Source of the DNA: Oscheius sp. JU75
Lineage: Eukaryota; Nematoda; Chromadorea; Rhabditida; Rhabditidae
NCBI GenBank assembly: GCA_037178855.1
Contig: JASJZC010000005.1
Span: 2,728,001-2,792,000, forward strand
DNA length: 64,000 bases
Direction: 5' to 3'
Part shown: one piece after another, positions 1-12,312 of the stretch
How the letters are laid out: the number at the start of each line of letters is the position of its first letter
Numbering within the stretch: position 1 is the first letter of the stretch
Notes under the pieces: generated by a model
The model's input: only the letters and a program-made list of their open reading frames with translations
Told to the model about the DNA's origin: nothing
The model's database searches: none
Made by a program: the position numbers and the translations under genes

Positions 1-717
1 TCCGCCTGATCCAAGCTTTACCTGAAGCTTACGATGCTCCACTGACAGGATCAGAAAGAGTCATAACTCCCTTGGTCAGTGTGCTGACAGTGAATGGATC
101 AAATGTTGCTACAGTCTGATCCCCTGCTTTCAAAGTTCCATTGATTGTGAAGCCCTATACGAATATTTGGAAGAATAGGACGAGGATGTTACCTGGAAGC
201 TTCCACTCAAAGGCGTAGACAGGCTGCTCATACTGGTACTGTCAGCAGAATTTCCAGGAGAAAAGACTGTCGTATTGGAAATGGGATCATCGTTTCTATT
301 GAAAGAATATAATTACTCGCGTGTTTGCATACCCAGATTTCAAGGAGTAGTCGAAGGAAAGGGAGCACTGTACTCCGGCAAAGTCAAAAATGGAGCATGG
401 CTGTCCACCAGCCTGTCCCGAAGGGTTCTCAGCGTGGAGGATGACCCACTGAAAGTACTTTTTACGATTAGACGAGAAAGACTCACGTAAAGCTTGGGAT
501 CAACAGGAACTACAGGAGGAGTAGAAGCAGTCACGGGAGTAGCCGGGCTAGTCACGGTTACTTCAGTCGGGGAAGTTTGTGCGGGATCCTCTGTCGTTAA
601 AGATGCGCCAGAAGAAGTGACTATTTTGACCAGTCCACATCCCTATGTAATTGGAAAAACCAAAGGAGAGAAGCTTACCAGAAGGGACAAAAATATGAGC
701 GGAAGTCTCAAAGACAT
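1..717 (-). CDS. Secreted Thr/Pro-rich protein, partial at left edge; possible MNNL-like module
   Basis: Spliced by eye. Exon 1 (717-679) encodes a signal peptide starting MSLRLPLIFLSLL; a 44-nt intron with donor GTAAGC follows. Exon 2 (642-487) is rich in Thr, Ser and Pro. Later exons, split by introns of about 37-38 nt, carry the pattern NPSG..G..C....C...F...LK. That spacing resembles the N-terminal MNNL domain of Notch (DSL) ligands, but only two cysteines are seen, so the family call is weak. The reading frame meets TAA near position 29, but a good GTAAGC donor overlaps it, so the gene probably continues beyond the window, where a DSL domain would be expected if the guess is right. It faces away from the Argonaute promoter and shares its strand. 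Confidence 0.5.
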
Positions 718-1078
718 TCGGGCGTTGGCCGTCTTCACGACTACTGATAGGCCTCGGTCGATTTCTTTAGCCGGACAGAGATAACGAAGCAGCAAGTAGT
801 CTCCAAAGAAACAGTCATTGCCTTTCCAAGGAATGCACCCCTTTTTGAGGAAGTAGAAGATGGAGATTACCTGAATTCTGGTCGTAAGGGCAGGTCTCAA
901 TCACAATTCGCCCGCACCATTCCAACATCTAGCCCCAAACATTGATAAACAAGATCTTGTGGTGGTTTTACGTTTATTGGTTAAAAAAATGGAAACGTTA
1001 AAAAATGACGAAATCTAGTAGAATATGTACAAGTGGGAAGAGGTAAATAAAAAGATAAAAGTGCTGATAAAAACGTAG

Positions 1079-4046
1079 TTAGGCATTGACACGTCGAGAT
1101 GCGAAAGTACTTCGGCCGTAGCTGAGGACCATGTTGAGTTCCGTGTAGTTCTTGGACATCATCTCCCGCTGGGATTCTTCAAGCGTCTCCAGGTACTCGG
1201 TGAAGAGGTAACTTCCGCGTTTGGCGTATTCCAGGGCAATGTAGACGGGGGCTGGCAACGAAGTGGTCATGGTGACGATCTGATGATTGTGGGCCAAGGC
1301 GTAAGTTAGACCTTCCAGCTGGTTCATCCCCATGTTCAACTCGTCCAGAGCCACGCTATAGAGAGGCGTTGAAGCCGTTCCCTACAAATTACGCGCTAAT
1401 GAACATGAAACAAAAGTTACCTGCAGTGTGGTGTGACTGTTCAAGTAGAACTCCTTGTGCGAGGGATGGCACACAACGTTGTCCACCACAGTTCCCGCGA
1501 CAATGTTTTGATCCGTGGGCCTGCCGTCGGGAATCATTTTCTTGTAGAACCTCGTAGATTGTCCCTTGTTCACAATAATGTAGACAAGTTTAGGAGTGAC
1601 CTTGAGAGTTGCAAGCGTCTCGCGAGCCTGGGGGATCTCGTTTTGGAGAATCTGGAGAGAACAAAATTTTAGAGCCCTGAAGGAAAGGCACCTCGGGGAA
1701 GTGTCCTTGATCAGCCCCACTTCTGTAGACAATCAGTTCGCTTGGTCCACGACCAGAATGGGTTTCTTTGTAGGCGTTGATGACTCTGGACAGAATCTCA
1801 TGGATGACTCCAGTGATCTAAAACATAATGATATAAGAACCTGTTGAAGCAGTTACCTCGATTTTGCGGCCTTCCTGGAAGAGAAAATCCCCGATGAACT
1901 TGTTAGGATTGGCCTCAAAGTTGGCCGTGTATCCGACGGTAGTGGGAGTGGAGCCGCTGAAGCGTGCAGGAGGAGGATGAGACATTCCAATTCCAATGAT
2001 GAGACGCTCGGGGCTGATCCATTTGGCACCATCTTTTCCGAGGGGATTCATGTCCAGATGGTAGTTGAGTCCGCCCATCTTCAAATTGGTCTTGGCGACC
2101 ATGTTCTCGACGGTCAATGGTTTGTTTTGGGTGACGACCTTGATAACATTGCTGGCACGCGAATCTTGAATGACCATCCCGGTTTTCCGCTCGAAGAGCT
2201 TGATCGTTTTGTGAGCAGTGGTCAACGAGTCCGGAGAGATGAGGAGCACAAACTTGCACTTGTGATCGTGGGCATCAGCCAAAACTTCGGCGAGCCTTTC
2301 TCCTTTGATGCACTTCGTGTCAGCCGGAGCAGGCCACTGCATGCCCTTCTTCTTCATCTCGGTGTGGTACATGTGGGCGAATTGCTGGACTTGTTGTTCG
2401 TCGATAGGGTTGGTGCCGGAGATACGGTAGACCGCCCAAACATCGCAGGTAGATGGGATCATGTAGGTTTTGCCGGACCTCCATCTGCCAGTATTGACAC
2501 GAGAAGTCTCACTTCTTCCGTAGGTGATGTTGGGAGATGGTAGAACTCGCGCGGTCAACTGAATTTGATATGAGACGAATTATTTACAAAAGACGTACCG
2601 AAATTGGCTTATCCCAAACTTGAATACCCGCGTTGGAAATGTACTTGTTCTCGCAGTTGAAGAGGTTCAGCCCGGCGGCAATTTTCTGCGTGTTCGGAAC
2701 TCTCATCTTGGGTGGAATAGCGGCTTCCTTGGTTGTTCTCTGGGATTGTTCCGACGTCTGCTGAGGAATTGTCACGCGTTGGAAAGGCAGGATCATGGCG
2801 AGTTCCATTGGGACGGCAGAAACGCTGTTGCCTTGCTTAACAAGAAGAAGAGGAGCATTGGGGTGCCTGAAGACATGTCCATGTTAAGAAACAAACCAAA
2901 ACTCACTTCAAATGGATGTTGCGGTGCTTGGCGAAGTATTCTGCCACCGTAATAGGCTTGCCGTCTTTGTACTCGAAAGTGTAGGTGATAGCCGTACGAT
3001 TCGAAACATCCTCGATTTCAAAGACTTTTCCTGTGGGCAGATACGAGGCGACACATCCAAGTCCTGAACATAAATGAGTCAAGTTTAAAACTGCTTTCTA
3101 CCTCTCAATCCTGCGGTAAGTCGACGGAAGCTCAAATCAGATATTGTCTTTTCGAACGAGTCTCCTGTGAGCTGTCTGGCTTTCTCGAAAACCGTCATAG
3201 ACTCGTGGAAGGCAGCCTTCATGGGATCGATGACGACGGAGGGATTGTTGTAGCCACGTCCCTGCGGCCCCTCGATCATCTTCACGGATTTTTTGGCTCC
3301 CACGTAAAGCCTCTTTCCGTCACCGACCAGCGGACAGTCTTTCTCAGTGAATCCCTCTTGGGTGGGCTGACAGAAAAACGTCTTACCGTTGGGAAAGCAC
3401 TTGTAACGGTCCGGATTCATGATGGTATGTTGGTTCAAGGCCAACTCCAGGAATTGAACGATGCTCCGATCGTTCATGGCAAGATCCGTGTTGGCCGTAT
3501 TTCCTTGAATGGAACGGGTATCGATGACGAACTGAATAGGATCTTGAGAAAGAAAGAGATATGTGCTTACTGAGCTTCGAGTAGCAGAAATGAGTTCGAA
3601 CATGACCCGCTTCATATCGTATTCCCCAGTGACGGTTCCTTCGAGATTGAACTGCTTGTAAGTATCATTGGCTCCTTCGAAGAAGTTTTTCTTGGAAAAG
3701 AGCAAGCTCTGTCCATCGTACCAGTTCTCATGAGAATCACCGAAGAAGCCAGCTTCTTTCTTGAGCAGGTACTGAAACACCTTGATGGCCCGCTCACGGC
3801 GTTGATTGATCAGGAAGCTGAATAGGATTGTACTTGAAGGTAGGGAAGAAATTCTTACTCTTCCTTGGCCTTCTTGGTAATTTGGATTGTCTTCTCGCGT
3901 TTGGTCTCGAAGACGATGTTCACATCGTAGGCGTAGATGGTGGTCGGGTTTAAGAGGCAGATTCCGTAGGTGTTGGTGAGAACCTCGACAGGCTGGCCCA
4001 ATTCTCCAGGCGAACAATTTTGGGCTACGACGGAAGAGACATTCAT
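1079..4046 (-). CDS. Argonaute protein, WAGO clade, slicer-inactive
   Basis: About eight exons with short introns. The N-terminal domain carries the GQPVEVLTN signature near residue 20, PAZ lies mid-protein, a MID-like segment includes CDVWAVYRISGTNP, and the PIWI domain begins at IIGIGMSHPPP. Expected length for a WAGO (about 900 residues). The catalytic positions are lost: GADVTHP of slicing Argonautes is GIGMSHP (Asp to Gly) and YRDG is YRSG (Asp to Ser); only the His in NSHTTLQ remains. Nematode WAGOs bind RdRP-made 22G small RNAs and silence without cutting, and this protein probably does so too. The start at 4046 follows a TTTGCAG acceptor, consistent with trans-splicing. Which WAGO paralogue it is cannot be told. 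Confidence 0.93.
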
Positions 4047-4348
4047 GACAGGCTTCCTGCAAACACTGATTATGAAATAAGCATAAGCCAAACTGGGATG
4101 AAGCAATGTTTCAGGGCTGATTCAAACAGGTCTATTTTTCACTCTCCAAACGTTCGAAACTCAACACGCCAGATAGAAAAAAAAGAAGAAAAAAAAACAA
4201 CCGATTTCTGAGCGCAACCGGAAGAATTTTCCCACCAAATCTAGAGCCGAAGCTGCAGAAGTCGTTTCGAGACCGGTAGATCGGTTTTACCCGCGAACCA
4301 GGCCTGGCGAACATTAGGCCAGGTTTGCGATGTCTGGACGTAGTAGGT

Positions 4349-4393
4349 AGTATACTTGGGCGGCGAGTCCGAAGCGAGTTGCTCAAGTATACT
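4349..4393. repeat. Short inverted repeat (13-bp stem)
   Basis: AGTATACTTGGGC at 4349-4361 pairs with GCTCAAGTATACT at 4381-4393 across a 19-nt loop, with one mismatch. It lies in the otherwise empty 4.05-4.67 kb spacer between the Argonaute start and the next gene. No function is evident. Confidence 0.55.
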
Positions 4394-4672
4394 TGGTAGT
4401 ACATAAATTACTAGGAAATTTCTGCGTTATCAGAGATCTTTCAGCTGCAGAACTCAGCTGCAGGTATATCAAAACCTACCAGTAAAATGGGAATGGAGAG
4501 CAGTCGACGGCATCTTTGGGTCTTTTGAATGGTTTATCTTATTCTTTAGTTCTTCGGTTTTGACATAGCCGAAAAGCAACAACTGGGACATTCGATAAGA
4601 GTTTATTATTTGTACTGGTATTTACAACCCGTAGCTGGATGAGATGACAACGGAGATTCACAATGTGTGAGT

Positions 4673-5017
4673 CTAACCCATTCGAACATGAGGACTGAGG
4701 TTGAAATTCGTGAAGAAGGTCGAGATGCGGTCATTGGCTGTTGGATTCAGGTCATAGACAATACCATTTTCATCCATCAGTTGGTCAGTAAGTTCTTCCA
4801 CGCCGAGCTGTTTCCGCCAGTCGTCGTTTCCATTCAGATGCATGATGGGACGAAACCGGACATTAGCCTGTCCCTGTCTCCTCAAAATAGCCTTTTCTGA
4901 ACGATAAGCATCGAGAAGAGAGATGGAGAGAGTTCCTGAAGCGAATGATCTTTGAAGCAGACACTGTCTCCTACCAGAAATAAGTACTGTGAAGAGTAGA
5001 AGCTGTGTTGTGGACAT
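4673..5017 (-). CDS. Small secreted protein, unknown
   Basis: The start at 5017 gives a hydrophobic leader MSTTQLLLFTVLIS. A 39-nt stretch with GTAGGA donor and TTCAG acceptor directly after it is probably an intron; its length is a multiple of three, so both spliced (about 101 aa) and unspliced (114 aa) forms are open. The mature part has DAYRSEKAILRRQGQANVRF, no cysteines, and ends SPHVRMG. No family is recognised. The same frame is open up to 5266, but that part looks like 5' leader because a TATA box lies at 5276-5282. Confidence 0.6.
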   Translation of the reverse strand: MSTTQLLLFTVLISGRRQCLLQRSFASGTLSISLLDAYRSEKAILRRQGQANVRFRPIMHLNGNDDWRKQLGVEELTDQLMDENGIVYDLNPTANDRISTFFTNFNLSPHVRMG

Positions 5018-5275
5018 TGTGAGATGAAGAGCTGAAAATTGAGAGAATAAGAAGAGGAGAAGAATAGCAAAAGAGACGCGAGGTGTTACACCCTTTAAAT
5101 TTAGCGTTGGCCCTGCCCAAAACAGGTAGTCTCGTTCCCAAAATATGTTTTGATGTCTACTACTAATCTTAGCCAACAGGGTATAATTGGAAATGTTCAG
5201 AGTCTGAGTGCAAAGACTCGGGAAACTAGGAGAAAGGACAAGGAAGAGACTCTGGTCAACCATCACACCAACCCC

Positions 5276-5282
5276 TTATATA
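5276..5282 (-). promoter_or_regulatory. TATA box for the 4673-5017 gene
   Basis: Reading the minus strand, GGCGTATATAAGGGG lies about 260 bp upstream of the chosen start codon. A second AT-rich element (AAATTTAAAGG) lies near 5093-5101. The assignment is by position only. Confidence 0.4.
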
Positions 5283-7195
5283 CGCCTTGACGATGGGAGC
5301 GAAAAGAACGGGAGTGCGGACGTCATGGGTAGACGATTTTTGAGAAGTTGAGAGAGACCGTCACACCGGGAGTGCTCCTGGAACCAGTACGAGTCCTGAA
5401 CCAGGAAGATAAGAGGTGGGATCTCAGTCTGGAAGAGAGATCTGTCCTGCTGCTCCGTAAAAGATATTCATCAGATGATCAGACTCCTAAAGACAAAAGT
5501 AGATTGCTGACACTTGCATCTGACAATCATTTTAGTTGCCAGAAAGTCTCAAATTGTCAGCAGTATTCAGTCTGCTGTGACTACAATTCTCCAGCCTATT
5601 GAGACCAGTTTGTAGTGATAGATGATCGACCAACTGGATGAACTTTGGCACAACCATGTGATCTTGTAAACAGTCTTCTGAGTACAAGTCTACCCGACGT
5701 CAGGACTGGTCGTTCTTTACTCTCCCTGTCGAATTGCACGTACTCACTCTCTCGCAGAGCCTTCGTTGACCATCAAAAGTGTGATCTGAAGGCGAGCGGT
5801 TTGAACTGTGGGTTCAGTCGATCCATCAAGCTGTCCGATGACTAAAGACTGCGCAATGAGAGTTCATGTAGGGAGGAAGAAGGGGAATCACGTGGGGACA
5901 GATAAACATGTTGCAGAAACACAAGAAAGAATGGAATTTTTTCGTTTACAAAACGCTCTGAAATGCTTTGAAACGGCCGCAGAATCTCTCTCTTGTTAGT
6001 AGTCTCAGCATTTAAATCCTGTGGAAAATCGGGATTTAGCGAAAGCTTGAAAATAGGGAGTAATTACTTGTTTAGACTTGCGGTCGATCACCAGAGGTTC
6101 CGTGTCCGTCAAAACCTAAGCTTTTTGTTATCTCATGATGTGGAACCGTACAACTCGAAGGATGAGATCTTTTCCAGAGAACTCTCGAGACTGTCCTTTA
6201 AAGTGTTCGGAAACCGAAGACGAACGACGACAGTCTCTCTGGTCTCGAACGTCTAAGGTCTGCAAAAGATCGAAAACAAGAGACTTGTTTACAATCGTGG
6301 TAGTCTATGAGAGTCCAAAGGATCTCATGACATGGATACAAGCCTCATACCAAGTTTCAATAACATCTGTAACGGCAGCTCATTTCATCTTGACTGGACT
6401 TTTATCTGGAATGTAGGCTGGAAGTGTTTTGAAACGTCAAAAAAGCAGGTCAGCAAGAGATCGAAAACAAGGATGACCGCCTGTTTACAAGAAGATGAGC
6501 ACTTTCCATAATCCGACCACCATCCGCCGTAGTGCGGTTGTTTTATTGCGTCACGAGTGCCGTCTCTCCCACGGCTAGCTGCCGCCAAGAGAGAATTGCG
6601 AAATCTCGCGGGTTCAGTTTGAAGGCCGAGCGTTCACCGGCTGGCTCGCACTGGTGCCAACGGCGAGAGCCAGAGAAAAAGCAGGGACGCAGACGCCTCC
6701 CTCTCTCTCTCACTATTGCCCCCTCGGACATTCCTCCTCAATTTTTCACTGCTCTTCTTGCAGAAACAGTTGTTTTTCTTCGATGATCTCTTCCTCTCGT
6801 CCTTGTGTCTCTCAGTAACTCTTTTGTTGCAAATTCGGATGTTAGGGAGAGGAGAAAGAGCACGAAAGAGATGATCTTTGGCTAACCTTGATTACTCAAC
6901 ACTACGAAACTAGAGGGTACATCTTGCTTGACTTCTCTCTCAGAATTTTTCTCCTAATCTCTGCAGAAGACCTTTTGTTGCGAATGGCATTTGCGTCTTT
7001 GGTTACCTCACGCCCCTCTCGGATTTCAGTTTATCAGTCTTGACCTTCTAGTGAAGAAACAACAAATCTGGAGACCCCTTATTCTCCAATTATTGGCTAA
7101 ATGTATGCCAGACTCCTCAGGTGACCCTGAAAGTCCCCGTAGTTAGTAATTCTCTTGTCTGAAGTCTCTTTCTGTCCTTCTACAAATCTCCAACT
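5283..7195. other. Spacer upstream of the MYRF gene, no gene seen
   Basis: About 1.9 kb without a convincing coding segment on either strand; open frames here are short and have no family features. A motif GATCGAAAACAAG recurs near 6267 and 6457, each time followed by a TGTTTACAA-like block. CT-rich tracts lie near 6,690-6,715. It probably holds regulatory sequence for the downstream transcription factor. Confidence 0.4.
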
Positions 7196-7213
7196 TTGCA
7201 GATACAAAAACTT

Positions 7214-10200
7214 ATGGATCCGTCCTATATGGATGAGGATGTGACGGCCTTCGATATCTACAACATGATCTCCTCCCAGAACGAGTGAGTCTCTTTCCGT
7301 TTGGCTCTTACTCTCTACGTTCAGCCTCTCCACCGATCCGTCAAATCAGCCCGGAACTTCTGATTCAGCAAGACCTGCTATTCCCTACAAGGTAGAATCT
7401 GCTGTTCACTTTTTCCTTTACTCAGGGAAACACCGTCTGTCAGTCTGTCAGTTCAAACTACTAACTGTAGTATTGAGTGAAATATCAAGCCATGTCAAGG
7501 CGTGTTCGAAAAAGCATCTGCTTGGAAGAAACAGTATTGGAAGATTGGCATTTGTGAGAGTTTGTTCTACCAAAAGTAGCTCTACAATGAATCCTTACTG
7601 ACGGCTACTGTTGAGAGAGTCAAGAAATAGTAGTCTACTGGTTAGGAAGAGAACTACTCTGTTAGATTGTCTTGTACGAAATCAGGAACGTTCTGTACAG
7701 AACCATCGTGACTGTTTGTTTTGTAGAACAAGCTCTCTCTTATCACTTATTACTAGGCGTCTCCAGAGTTCCAGGTGGTACAAGACTCACTGATAAAGGC
7801 AAACTCTGTTGTTTACCACCAAAAGATAACTGTTACCGCATGATACTCCCAACCAAAAGGTATTCTTCAGGTGTATCATCACAACACCTCTCCCAGTACT
7901 GACTTCACTAGTTCGTCTGGCGGCAACAGAGTTCCTTCTCCAGGTACGGCTCTCTAACTTTCTGATCTATTCCCTCCTTCACAGAAGAACTCGACGTCGA
8001 TGACGTAGTGGATTACTTCAATGGGAACAGCTATCTGTCACCGGAGGAGATTGAAATAGAACGAGCTTACAACCAGGATAGGGAAAATATCCAGCATGGG
8101 CTACTTGAGACAACACTTAAAGCAATGGCCAACGAGAATCTTATGATTCCGCCTCAAGCTCCAATGTATCCTACACCGCCGCTAGCTGAGGTTGGTCTAC
8201 CTCTATCCTGTCAGAAATTGTATTCAGATCTCTCCGAGAGCTGGGAACATAGCTTCCTATCATCCTCATCAGACTGCCGACTCTAGCTATGGTCAGGAGA
8301 ATTACAACTCGGGAATGACATCGCCGAGTCAGCCAAGGTAGGATATCCTTTTTTCTTACCGAAGTTCCATTACAGTCGATCAAAGAGACCACGACCATCC
8401 TCTCCCGGTTGCAGCCGAATGGAATCCTACCCCATGCAGCCTCTCCTCCCGCCACAAACTCCTCACAGCATCCAGTCATCAAACATGGGAGTCGATTTCA
8501 GAGTAAGTCTATTCCTTGTCCATCCAATGGGTCTTTTCTTACAGCTGAGTCCACCTTTTATACCATACGAGCAACATTCATGGGTGCCAGTCTATGACGA
8601 GCGACAACAGCAGATGAATCCAGTAACCATGTTCATTTTTGCGGAACGGGGAATGGCATACGATGACAATCAATCAGCTTATATGAATTATAGAAAGACT
8701 CATCTACAGGTACTGTCAGAAAGAATACAGTCTATTTCGTTTAAGTTGCAAGTGAACATCGAGTGCGTCGACTGTGAGCAGGGTTTTGCCCCAAAGTTCA
8801 TCTGGTGCAACAGTTTCATCCCGATCAAGGAGTTCCAAGTGCAGATTCATGGAGTCCGTCACCACAATCAGACGTCTGTCATTCATATGAAACAGAGCGA
8901 CAAGGACAGAAAGATGTATCCGGCGGTGTTTGAAGGGTTTGTCATTGAATCAAAGTTCACTGTCTCTCTTCAGATTCGAGATTACGGAGACGAGCACAGT
9001 TCAAGTCCTACGCCGTCTACATTTCGGGGAAGCGACGAAAAACAACAACCAGGTCAATGGAAAGCCAAATCCGAAGCAGGAGTTTTACGATCTCGTTCTG
9101 AGACTGGTGGCAGTAACAATGGATGGAAATCAGTACATAATCCAGAGTCACATCGCCCAGAAGATCATCTGTCGCGTGAGTTGAGGTTCAGAACTGTTTG
9201 ACGGACTGTTTCCAGGCCCAGAACCCAGGAACATTCGTGGGTCATGGGGATGATAAGAGCATCAAGGAGGAGGTGGACGATGAGGACGAGCTCGTCCCTC
9301 TCCAACAAACATGCTGGGAATGTGGAAGGAATGTGATCAGCACCAATTCACAGGTGGTAGTCGGTGGTCAAGAACCGGTCGAGGGAGCCGCTTTGACTGT
9401 CAGAGGGGACGTGGTCGTCGGAGCGGTGAGTTCTTGTGTTTCGAGCACAAGATCATTGATTTCCAGATACGCACCTTCTGTGACGAGAGATGCAAGAACG
9501 TGTACAAGGAGAAGGTGGACGAGGAGCTTAAAGAAGCTTACGATCAGCTGAAAGATTTGAAGATCTTCGAGTTCAGTTACAAGGAAGAGTTTGCCGCTAG
9601 AATGGGCTTGTCACCAAGAAAGCGAGACGGATTCATGGCTCAACAAGTCCGCGAGATCATTCCCGAAGCAGTAGTCGAGATGGGTGACTTCCTGTCAGTG
9701 GATCAGGCCGAGATCTTCATCAAGTCTGTCTCCGCCTTGAAACATCTCTCCTCGATGGCCGAACAGATGCAAGGCAACCTCAACGAGACTGTAGGTTCTC
9801 GATTAGTTCTGTTGAGATTGTTGGTTCAGATGAAACAGGTCAAATATATTCTGGAGACGGTGAACAACAAGAGAAAAACAAAGTCGATGATCTCGGGAAT
9901 CAACAGTGAGGCTATGAGCAGAAGGAGTTCCGTCTCGACTACCTACAGCATCGAGGCCAAACGACCAAGGGTATCTATGCGTACTTTCCAATTAAAACAA
10001 CAATATTTAGCGCCGAAGCCCTCCCTCGCAACAGCCCTACCAGGATATTCTGTGCGGCTCTCGGTTCTCCCAGTGCACGATCATCTCCGTGGTTGTGATG
10101 CTCGTCTTCGTCATGGCAGCATGTCTCGTCTCCATGACCTTCCTCTACTTTGTCGATTTAACCAGTCGCTACGGACACAACCCCATTCCGACCGTCTTCT

Positions 10201-10961
10201 CGCCAAAAAAGACTCCTCCAGAGAACATGGTCGTCCCTGTGAACCAGCTGGCTCATCTCCAACAGAATGTCTCAATGCTGGCGCCGAAATGCTCGGGAGG
10301 GCATTGCCATCAGTACTGCTGTGATAGGGAGACGATAGGGAATGCCACGGCTTACATGCTGAGAGTGAGTTGACTTTGCTAGAGAGAATGACCAAAATAT
10401 TGTAGGAAAACGTGATTGTGCCGATGAGAGACGGTGAAGAACAGACCCACCACTTTGGACCTCTTCCGGACATGTCAATTCTCATACCTGAGCTCAATAT
10501 CACCCTGGATAAGAGTTTCTGCGTCTCTCAGAGCTGCAACAGACACAGGAAACAGTACAAACTCTTCATTCCGCTCTCTCCCTCGTTCCCGAAAGCTCCT
10601 CTCACCGTCAAATTCAGGTTTGATCGGGAAGAACTATTAAAAACAAAGTTTCCAGACTAAACTCTGCAAAAATAGTCCAACTTTGCGGAGATGTGGACGG
10701 TTTCCGCCAGAAGAAGTGCATGAAGTCGATTAACATGGAGAAACGTCTCGTAGCTCGACAGGTATATCTTTTTCCGTTGCTTTTTGCATAAAAATAACTT
10801 AGGTTGACCCATCAACATTCGAGCTGCCGGTCGGCGGTTATCTACAGTCCGGTTACAAGTTCCACGTCAGTTACAGTCCTGATTCTTGTGATATTCTGCT
10901 GGAAGATTCCTCCCGCTCAATGGAGGAGTACAACCTCATCTTCTATAGGAAATGCTTCTAA
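7214..10961 (+). CDS. myrf-1: MYRF-type membrane-bound transcription factor (Ndt80-like DNA-binding domain, ICA domain, TM)
   Basis: About fourteen exons. Order: acidic N-terminal region (MDPSYMDEDVTAFD) with Pro/Ser stretches; Ndt80/PhoG-like DNA-binding domain with LRRLHFGEATKNN and NGKPNPKQ, close to the MYRF signature LHFSETT..KGKPNP; NPGTF linker; the intramolecular chaperone auto-cleavage domain (VRGDVVVGA through QQVREIIPEAV); a TM helix near 10,085-10,155; and a Cys-containing C-terminal luminal domain ending FYRKCF. MYRF proteins trimerise in the ER membrane and cut themselves to free the nuclear part. The cleavage motif SDxRxK reads CDERCK here (codons 9479-9496), so the nucleophile is Cys rather than Ser. 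An unusually long intron (about 7385-7870) splits the N-terminal region. The start follows TTTGCAG by 12 nt. Confidence 0.93.
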
Positions 10962-11296
10962 CTCTTGTGTTGTACATAGACTAACTGTACCACTGAGAAT
11001 TGTATCGTAAATAACCCAGGAAACCCTCCGAAGAATCAGGAACAAGCTGAAAATCTCTAAATACCCCCACAAATTATGAGCCGAGCATTTTTCTTAGGAG
11101 AAAATCACGTGTATGCAACGAGTCTCCCTTCTGGTGAAAACTGTCTAGTTTGCACTGTTATCTCTCACTTATACAGGCCCTTTGATACCAGTGTTGACCT
11201 CAATCCGTTGAAATGTATTTATTCTGGAATGAACTCGTTTGTACAAAGGAAGTGTGAAAGTGCAAAATAATATAAAACAGAATGTAAGTAACTAGA

Positions 11297-12312
11297 TTAG
11301 AGCAGACGAAGAGATCCTGTCACCGAGTCGACGATGTCATTTTCACCGAAAATGCCGAGGACGGTTCGAGACCCGGCGGGAATCTGGGTGAAGCCTGCAT
11401 CTTGAACCAAATAGGCAACCAGACCCTGAAGTTGAGACGGTTTAAAAAAAATAAAAGAGTTACCTTATCACGAGCCTCTTTGAAAAGATCCATCAGCTGT
11501 TCAGTGCTGTCTCCCCTGACGACAACCTTGATCTGTCCACTTCTGGTCCACGACTTGATAGCAGCGCGACTGACATCGCCAGACATAGCCTGGAATGCAC
11601 TTGATAATTGAAAAATAAAAGGGGCTACCTTTTTGTAAACAGCGAGAGCTGCATGGCCGACCTGTGCAGCCAGCTTGCCGACACCCATCTTCAGCTCTGT
11701 GTTGGCCACGAATATCATCTTGTGAGCGCGTTGATCTGAAAACAAGGCAGTTGACATTGTGAGAAAGACGAAATTACTTTTTAGCAAAGTCATAATAGCA
11801 GCTTTATCCTCGGGAGAACTATTGGAACCGGCAAGAGAAGCAGCTACTTCTTCCTCTTCGTCTTCATCGGAGGAGTCGTCTTCATAGTCGGAAAGATTGG
11901 ATCTGTCACAAATCCAAGCGATTGCCTAAAGAAAAAGTTGGCCAACCTAGAATTGGGAGCAAATACCTCATTGAATCCCGTATAACCTGTGCGACGGAGA
12001 GCTAAAACAGCAGTGTTTTGATCGAAGCCAGCGTCAATAAGCTGGGCAATAAGCTCATCCTGCAACATTCTCTTTAGTAGCCGAAGAATGAATGAAACAG
12101 GCAGAAAATAGGTAAAACTCACAGCCTTGAAACTCTGAGGATCGAAATAATCGCTGTTCGATCCGGAAGCTTGGGAGGTGCTTGGAGATTGGTTAGTCTG
12201 TTGTTCTTGGACAGGCTGTATCGGATCACTTAAACGAAACTTTAGCGCATAAAGAAACGATAACCAACGTAGGAATGTCGTCCGTTTTGGCCGCGGGAAT
12301 AGGAAGCGACAT
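11297..12312 (-). CDS. Peptidyl-tRNA hydrolase 2 (Pth2) with N-terminal UBA domain
   Basis: Start MSLPIPAAKTDDIPT, then a Gln/Ser-rich linker, a UBA-like three-helix segment (IAQLIDAGFDQNTAVLALRR), an acidic stretch (DYEDDSSDEDEEEE), and a Pth2 domain with MGVGKLAAQVGHAALAVYKK and DAGFTQIPAGSRTVLGIFG, ending SLRLL. Pth2 enzymes cleave the ester bond of peptidyl-tRNA dropped from ribosomes. The UBA domain would bind ubiquitin or ubiquitinated clients. Six or so exons, introns about 36-63 nt. The first splice junction is inferred (donor GTTGGT) and less sure than the rest. Next to, and on the same strand as, glutamine synthetase. Confidence 0.9.

Noticed and set aside
1977-2543. Long plus-strand open frame (188 codons) opposite the Argonaute
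   Set aside because: It is antisense to the MID/PIWI exon, has no domain of its own, and arises from codon bias of the real gene.
4270-4320. GGTTCGCGGG-like T-arm on the minus strand
   Set aside because: No A-box or anticodon arm at the right distance.
6385-6786. Several 60-84 codon frames upstream of MYRF
   Set aside because: Short, overlapping on both strands, with no family features or introns linking them.
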